DNA of 64,000 nucleotides. Source: Balanoglossus misakiensis (Eukaryota > Hemichordata). The stretch covers positions 10,168,001 to 10,232,000 of the forward strand of contig CM082578.2 in the NCBI GenBank assembly GCA_040954595.2, read 5' to 3'. Below are positions 57,594 to 64,000 of the stretch, piece after piece. The position numbers were made by a program, and so were the translations under genes. Each line of letters starts with the position of its first letter. Position 1 is the first letter of the stretch. A model generated the notes under the pieces. That model saw nothing but the letters and a program-made list of their open reading frames with translations. It made no database searches and was not told where the DNA came from.

Positions 57594-60500
57594 TGTCTCG
57601 AAAAACCTGATCACTGCTGGCGAGCAACAACAAATAAGAGAGTCAGATATAAAAAAAAAACGCTGCGTGATTTCAAACTGTCTGGTTTTGGAAGCTAAGT
57701 GTCATCGAGTGGGTGAGCTTTTCACAGCAAACGATGATTTCCCAAGAGTTCTGCCTGCACCAGTATTCTCTCCCTGTCTCCAGGTCTTGAGATGTAAAAC
57801 ATGGCTATTATATTTCGCCCTACCTCCGTGCTGTTACTGGTTTCCTGCGCGGTACCAGTATCATGCAGGAGACAGGCAACAGGAACTCGGTCCTCAATTT
57901 CACAGCATCCCAGCTGGACTCCTACAGACAGCAGCAACAATTTGCAAATCTACAATCTGATAAACAACTGTATTAGTCTGCCGCCGGTAGCTGATTGACA
58001 GATCTGCTGACTATCTGCTAGCGCACGCACAGCGGATGTTAAAAGGTAGCACAATCTCTCGACATCTGGTTGCGCTTCAAGCATCCGTTTCCTCTTCGGA
58101 CTAGATGTGTAATTTCCAGTCAAAGCGGTCTGGCTTCCCAGCTTTCCTGCTTAGGGGTTGCAGCTTGACGTCCTGGGGATAAAAAAAAGGAAGGAAAAGT
58201 AATAACTCATCACCATAATGGATCGCACAGTAATAGACATCTTAATCTTCTCGCGGGGGAAATGTCGATCTAAGAGGATTCAACAGAACATACTAGTCTG
58301 AAGGTATTGGAGGCCACAGTGCTAAGTCCCAAGGCTGTACGAAAAACAGCATTTTGGGTGATTTTCCTTCATGCCATTATAGGTTGAGCAATTGCCTGCT
58401 TCTCACCACTGATGTATTCATTAAGTTGGCAATTATAATAAGCAGTTGCATACCCGCCACAAGAAAAGTCTGCCCCGGCTTTGGCACTTTCTTGACCTTG
58501 AAAGTGAACTAGCCCAATTAAACTTGAGTTAATAGGGAACCAGTACCACTCAGTGCATACCTCAATCTTCCCACTCTCCTCAGGTATCACAGGGCAATTC
58601 TGTACAACCACGGTCCGACCGTGATACAACAACCCCTCGGAAACACTGTAAATGGTGATCTAACGCTATCACTGTGAATAAACTCATTGCGTATGCGTGA
58701 TAAGCTGGCAAACTTTCAAAACCTCTGCCTGGCATGAGTCGGAAACTATAAATTGAAGTCATGTGAAGATTAATTTACACTGCATGCTGAACTGGCAACA
58801 CAAATTAACCACATTTGCAACTAGTTATGATAAAACTACCTCCACATGCAAGCAACTTGATTTTGAAATTATCTCCCAAATGGAAGAAAATTCAACTTAC
58901 AGCAACTGGGAGTTCTTCCGTCGATACGAACTGAAGTGTTTGTTAAACTTTGACAGGAGAGCTCGGGGTCCGGTATCACCCGCTCCCCTTACACATCACC
59001 AGCAATTAGCAGTTTGATATTTGCCCGGCACCGATAAAAGCTTCTATTTCGAACCGAACTCCTCAGGCCATTTGGTAAAGATTTCAATACTGACCCCCTA
59101 TGCTAGTATGATTTAACACACACGTTAAGCTGCAATGAGAAAATGAGAGTGCAATTTATATGTTAGTTAACTTGACAGCACTCGCTGTTTGCTCTCACTG
59201 GGTTTAAATAAACCTTAGCTGCAAACAGGCAGTACTATAAGTTTTTTCCTTCATTTTAGATTTCATTGCCACTGGCGGCTGTGTAGTAACAAGGCATAAA
59301 TATATAGAAAACTAAAGTGGAGTTAATAGCCATGGGACAAACACCAACCAACTTTAATGGCACAGTGAAAAAAACCATGAGTATACCACTAGTATGTGGG
59401 GCAAACCAACACTAACCATTTACACTTACAAAATCTCACAGGCTTCAGAAAAACTAGAAGCAAATTGCTGAAAAAAATAATCAAATGGCCAGCAGGTGAC
59501 CATTAACACTAAGCTGAGTGATGTTACCAATGTTGGTCTGAACTTTGCACCCTTTACATCAATAATAATATAGTATAAGACCAGCAGTTCAGAATTTTTT
59601 CAAGCCCAGAATACATTTGCTTGGGAGGAGTAAAAGCAAATACATTTTTTCCTGCCAAATTATAATCATGGTTAATAAGACCCAATCAGGCTGTTTTGGA
59701 TTTCACGGAAGGACTGGAACCTGACCAGGTTTAGAGTTCATAGTTTATTTTTATAACCACAGCCCTTCCACACACTGTGTTATGACAAAATGAATCCTAA
59801 AACTGTAGCACCAGTGATAAAAATCAGCTCATATTTCCCCGTCTGTTATAAATACTATATTTGTTCTGAAAAATTAAATATGAGTGATCAGTAACAAACA
59901 GAATCCAAATCATAGGTTTACAGAACTAAGACACTAATTATCCACATTAAAAAATACAGACCAGCCCTCTGGGACATGAACTTTGACCCTGCCACCATAT
60001 GTAAATTCAAAGCTGCTTCATCTAAAAACTTTCAACCAATCAGAACGCAGAACATCAGATGAAGGGTAGATAGGGAGACTGAGCCAATCCAATGAATGCA
60101 TGCACTAGTCATTAGAATTTACCACCAGAAAATGTCTTTGACAGTGCTGAAATACTTCTGCCATAAACAGGCATTGAAGATAAATATCTGTGTGTACCAC
60201 ATGCAGAAAGCAGAAATGGGCATGACTTTGCACTGCTTGAGACCTGCTGAGTAATCTCACACGAGTTTGTGTGATAACCCGCTGGTCAAACCACAAGTCA
60301 TGATACTCAGATGACATTAAATTTATCTCATTCATTCTTTCGTTTTTCTCTCATTATTTTACAGTCAGTCTGGCCATATCTGCAGAGTCAGTACAAATAC
60401 ATTACCACTAAATCACAGCACATCTATCATGTTTCTAACCGCAAACCAGGAAAGCTTGTCGACAGCAGACACTGAATCCCAACTCCCTCTACTTCAAGAA

Positions 60501-61560
60501 CCTACAAAAGTCGTTAAATGCCCATAATACAGACATATATCAAGAAGGCCATGCTGGACTTTCTGACACAAGAGCAAAAGCATCAGTGCTAAAGGTCGAG
60601 ACCTCTGACTGCTCAAGAGCAATTGTTTAAACAAGATACTGTGGATGGATGTTCTGCATACTGTGACCGAAGACATCTAGTGCAGCATTCATCTCTGTCT
60701 GAGTGAATTATACAAGAAACGAGCCAGTAAATTTGAAATTCAACTCAGATGTGTGTTCCTTGATCAAGAATTAAACTGTCTTGATACATAAAATATATCT
60801 CATTGAGATCCTATATCAATCCGTAACTTTTCCATAATTTAGACACTCCCCCCCCCCCCCCCCCCTCCAGCTTGGCCACTATTACTCGGATTATGCATTG
60901 TTAGACTGTGGATATTCATGCCACTCTGGACAAAGGCTGGGGAAATTTTTGCAACGGCCAGAGCACAGTAATTCAAAGCACGGACAGGTAGAAATCGATG
61001 AATCGCATCACGGTCACTCCGTGATCGCACCAAACAGGTAAAAGATGCCACTGTAAAGACGAAAGTATGGAAGTGTGGGGGCACTGTACCATTTTAAGTG
61101 GTGACAACATCGACTGATCAATGCGATCATAGGCAATCATGAAAGAAAACGGTGATAATCTTACCCTCACAGTTCAAATTCTGTACCATTCCGACCTTGT
61201 GTGGCCACGGTAGTTTTCTGGCAACCGTGTCCCAACAAACTTTGTCCAATCAAGGGCAAAGCACTCTCGATCTCGCAGATGGCTAAGATGCTTGTCTACA
61301 CATGTACTCGTGAGGTCAACACAAACGTAAACACAGGTTGGCGACAATGAAAATACGCGTAATTTTAGATTAACAAATTCGAAAATTGTAGTCGTATTCC
61401 CCCAAATTTATGTTTCAGATGTCGCGCAAAAATATGGTATAATTATTAAATATAGTTCAAAACAAATCCACTCCCTGTTAAAATTAAATAATATGCGAAC
61501 AGAAAGACTCAAAAGATAACTTTCATTTCTGACTAAGCTGTAAATGTAATGTCACGTGAT
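57594..61560. other. Intergenic DNA and 5' flank of CPED1
   Basis: The left end is the CPED1 5' UTR/promoter side (minus strand); no TATA box or clear initiator was recognised. The rest is AT-rich with an 18-base poly-C tract at 60848-60865. Short open frames near 58.4-58.8 kb and 60.8-61.2 kb show no recognisable family. Confidence 0.6.
60848..60865. repeat. poly-C tract (18 C)
   Basis: Uninterrupted C run upstream of the PPM1H gene. Confidence 0.95.
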
Positions 61561-61655
61561 ACAGACCGGAAAAGTAACATGGCGGCTTCGTCTGTGAACT
61601 TCGGTGTTTTTCATTGATTCTTTAAATCTCTGCAGAAACCATAAGACTGACTAAC
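61561..61655 (+). promoter_or_regulatory. Putative PPM1H core promoter / 5' UTR
   Basis: An ETS-type ACCGGAA core (about 61564-61570) is followed by aacatggcggc (61576-61586), which matches the YY1 motif common at TATA-less housekeeping starts. The coding ATG is 70 bp further on. The ATG inside the YY1 motif is not in a conserved frame. Confidence 0.55.
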
Positions 61656-61891
61656 ATGATAAACCGATTCAAGTCAGTGGTGAACAACGTTGTGGCCAAC
61701 TTACACCAGGCGCCAAACGCGGAAGAAAGGCCAACGAGAATGGAGGACTTGCCAGTGAAATACCCGTACAGTCGACCCGCATTCCTGAAGTTGAGCGACG
61801 AAGAAGTGAAGGTGTCTGCCGATCACACTTTGCGACCCATTCTTGTTCCCCGTGACCTGACGAGGTTGCCGTGGAATAGCGGTTACTCGGA
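61656..61891 (+). CDS. PPM1H: PPM1H/J/M-family PP2C phosphatase, first coding exon (3' partial)
   Basis: Metal-dependent Ser/Thr phosphatase; in mammals PPM1H acts on Rab GTPases. Seen: MINRFKSVVNNVVANL, an amphipathic N-terminus like human PPM1H, then DLPVKYPYSRPAFLKLSDEE, SADHTLRPILVPRDLTRLPW and NSGYSE. These parallel the recalled PPM1H sequence (FPYGRPEFLGLS, SADHIARPIL, RLPWATGYAEV). The exon is 236 bp and stops two bases into a Glu codon at donor gtaagc. The catalytic DGHAG and metal sites lie beyond the window, so PPM1H, PPM1J and PPM1M cannot be told apart; invertebrates usually have one ancestral member. Starts 4.1 kb from CPED1, divergently transcribed. Confidence 0.88.
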
Positions 61892-64000
61892 GTAAGCATT
61901 CCATTTCTAATTTGGCTGCATGTCACAATATTCTGACACCGAGCGTCCGTCTTTTATATGTCACTTGTTTCCCATTTTGTTTATGTTTTAGATCAGCTCG
62001 CACAGCTGTGCAGTCAGTACAGTAGCCTGTATGTACAGCCTTCAAAATTCACAGCAGGGAGGTTGGCAGTCTGCAATCGATGTCATTGAGAATTTAGGGG
62101 CACGCCCACCATAATGGTGTGTCGGTTGTTGTCCTTTGTTCATATGTTCGAAAATGTTATTACATTAGGACTCGCCCATGCCGGGATTTTCAGTTTCGAT
62201 GGAAAGAGCACGATGGCTTGCACTGTCTGCCATTTGTCAACTACATGTACTTCCGTATTTCTGTCATGATTAGAATCGCGGAGTACAGTGTTGTTCCGCG
62301 TGTACCCGTTACATAACCGTATCATATCCCTTGTACTTGTAGGGTTTCATTTGCGATACAACCAATGTGTAAACCATGGGTGTACTGTACATACATGTTA
62401 TACTTGAAAGTAAACAATAATGTGTTCATATCTTCCAAGATGGACTAGAATGTGACGTACATGTACTACAGTAGTGTGTCCTACCAGTACTGGTAATGAC
62501 ATCTACAGACTCAGTAATCAATTCAATTTACAAGTAATTATGTCACACTAAACGGTCTTGTTCATTGATTTAAATCCTAATTTTTGAGTGATTTAACTGA
62601 GAGCATTTTACCATTGATTTCTAACAGTTGGAACGCTCTCCATTATTGCTAAATCTGTTGTTCTGAACTCCATTAGTGTTAATATTTACCCGTAATTAGT
62701 TGTACAAATATACTTTCAACTAGAATTTGCATGATTTTATTTCAGCGTTCCTTTTCAAATGTTGATGAACTACTTTGTTCAGTATACCATAGTAGATTTT
62801 TCTTTCCAGTGCTTTTTCTTTTTCAGTGTTTTAATAAATATTACAGCTTATCAGAATCTATTTCAGCAACGTATAGATTTAGTATGGATTGTGTATATCC
62901 TGACCTTCGATGGTTCATAGTGTTACTGTTACTGAGTCAGCTGCTCAGTCTGTCCAGAGTGTTCACATTTGCATATGTGATGACATGTGACTCACAGATG
63001 TTGATCTGAATTCTCATTGTGTGACAAAGAGTGAAGGACACTGCTGAAATTTCCAAAATTCAAGCCAGTTCAAATATAAAAATCAAATAGTACGATATGA
63101 GGTCACGTAGTAAGAATCTAAATGATTTTCCAGTATCTCTACAAAAAAGTGGAAGCAACCTTTTGAATTTGTAATACTAGGAGAATGAAATCTGCAGTCT
63201 TACATGCAATAATTGCTCCTAAAATGACAAGGAACATGTACATTGATATTGTATATTTTATTTTCCATTTGGCATTTAGCAAAATATACCATTGTTCCCA
63301 GACAAGTAGGGGTATGCTAATGTGTACAGTTCATTATGATTTAAATCAAAATCATATTTCAGTGCCTCAATTAGTCTGTCAGGAGACATCGATCATAATA
63401 TCAATTTTACTTGGCAATTAATTACTACAGCATATGATCTTATTGACGTATGACCTTATTTATTACCGAAAAGGAGGCTTTTTATAAATTAGTTTGAGAG
63501 CTTTCCTATTTGTCATCTGTGTGAGAAAACTATTGTGAAATCAAAAATGAATAGATGATAACAAGAGGATACACGCAGAATAAGTAGGATCGGATATTTC
63601 TTTTGTGAGGGATCATTGTTGAAAGGTAATGTTCTCATCACCTGAGAGATACCCCAGATGAGTTATGCTGTAAACCGACAGGGAGATAGATTTCACCAAG
63701 TTTTCTAATATTTATCGATACTGTTGAATAATGTATGGCATACATTTTATGCTGGAGCATCATTTGAAAACCGCACTTGTAATAATGCGTGTGTTGTCGT
63801 CCATGGGTAGTACAGTGACACAGATATGTCTAATAAAGGTCTAGTGACCATGACCACTGCACAATGATGAACTGTCAGTTTTCATCAAACCTTTACTAAT
63901 GTTTTTCAGACGGCATTTATTCCCCTATTTTCTATCAAATTTCACTTTGTGCAAAAGTCACTTTTCTTCAGTAATTACTTAAATTTTGTAATTAGATGGC
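61892..64000 (+). other. PPM1H intron 1 (start)
   Basis: AT-rich intron running off the window. No following exon with the PP2C signature was found. Confidence 0.7.

Noticed and set aside
58369-58762. Open frames upstream of CPED1 (minus strand)
   Set aside because: No domain, no link to CPED1 exon 1 in frame, no signal of a transposon beyond vague resemblance.

Overview
The window is nuclear DNA from an invertebrate animal. The genes are split by spliceosomal GT-AG introns, spacing is loose, base composition is moderately AT-rich, and there are many microsatellites and poly-C/poly-G tracts. The protein sequences are clearly bilaterian. The frequent short words of the tacatgta and taccggta type, together with vertebrate-like gene structures, would suit a cephalochordate, hemichordate or lophotrochozoan. 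I cannot place the species from sequence alone. Four genes were rebuilt exon by exon, with reading phase checked at every junction.

Layout, left to right. (1) 1092-4892, plus strand: the last ten coding exons of a RAF serine/threonine kinase of BRAF type, covering the end of the linker, the whole kinase domain and the C-terminal 14-3-3 site. The 5' half lies outside the window. (2) 4893-9819: RAF 3' UTR/intergenic. (3) 9820-24252, minus strand: a complete four-exon Wnt16 gene encoding 361 residues, with a 12.4 kb last intron that carries a palindromic MITE-like element and a 240-bp ATGT array. (4) 24253-36789: Wnt16 promoter and intergenic DNA, with a solo Ty3/gypsy-type LTR flanked by a 4-bp target duplication. 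(5) 36790-57593, minus strand: a complete 19-coding-exon CPED1 gene encoding 1153 residues, with a 9.2 kb first intron. (6) 57594-61655: intergenic DNA ending in the promoter of (7) the first coding exon of a PPM1H/J/M-family PP2C phosphatase, plus strand, 61656-61891, which continues beyond the window.

The most interesting item is CPED1. It is named for its cadherin-like and PC-esterase domains, but here it also carries a long tubulin-tyrosine-ligase-like ATP-grasp domain between the membrane anchor and the cadherin-like domain. Key metal-binding residues appear intact and N-glycosylation sequons are scattered throughout, so it looks like a secretory-lumen ligase plus esterase. CPED1 lies directly upstream of Wnt16 in the same orientation, as in human 7q31, and RAF is the next gene (human BRAF is on 7q34). 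The window therefore appears to preserve an old linkage group. No operon-like functional cooperation is implied by the layout.
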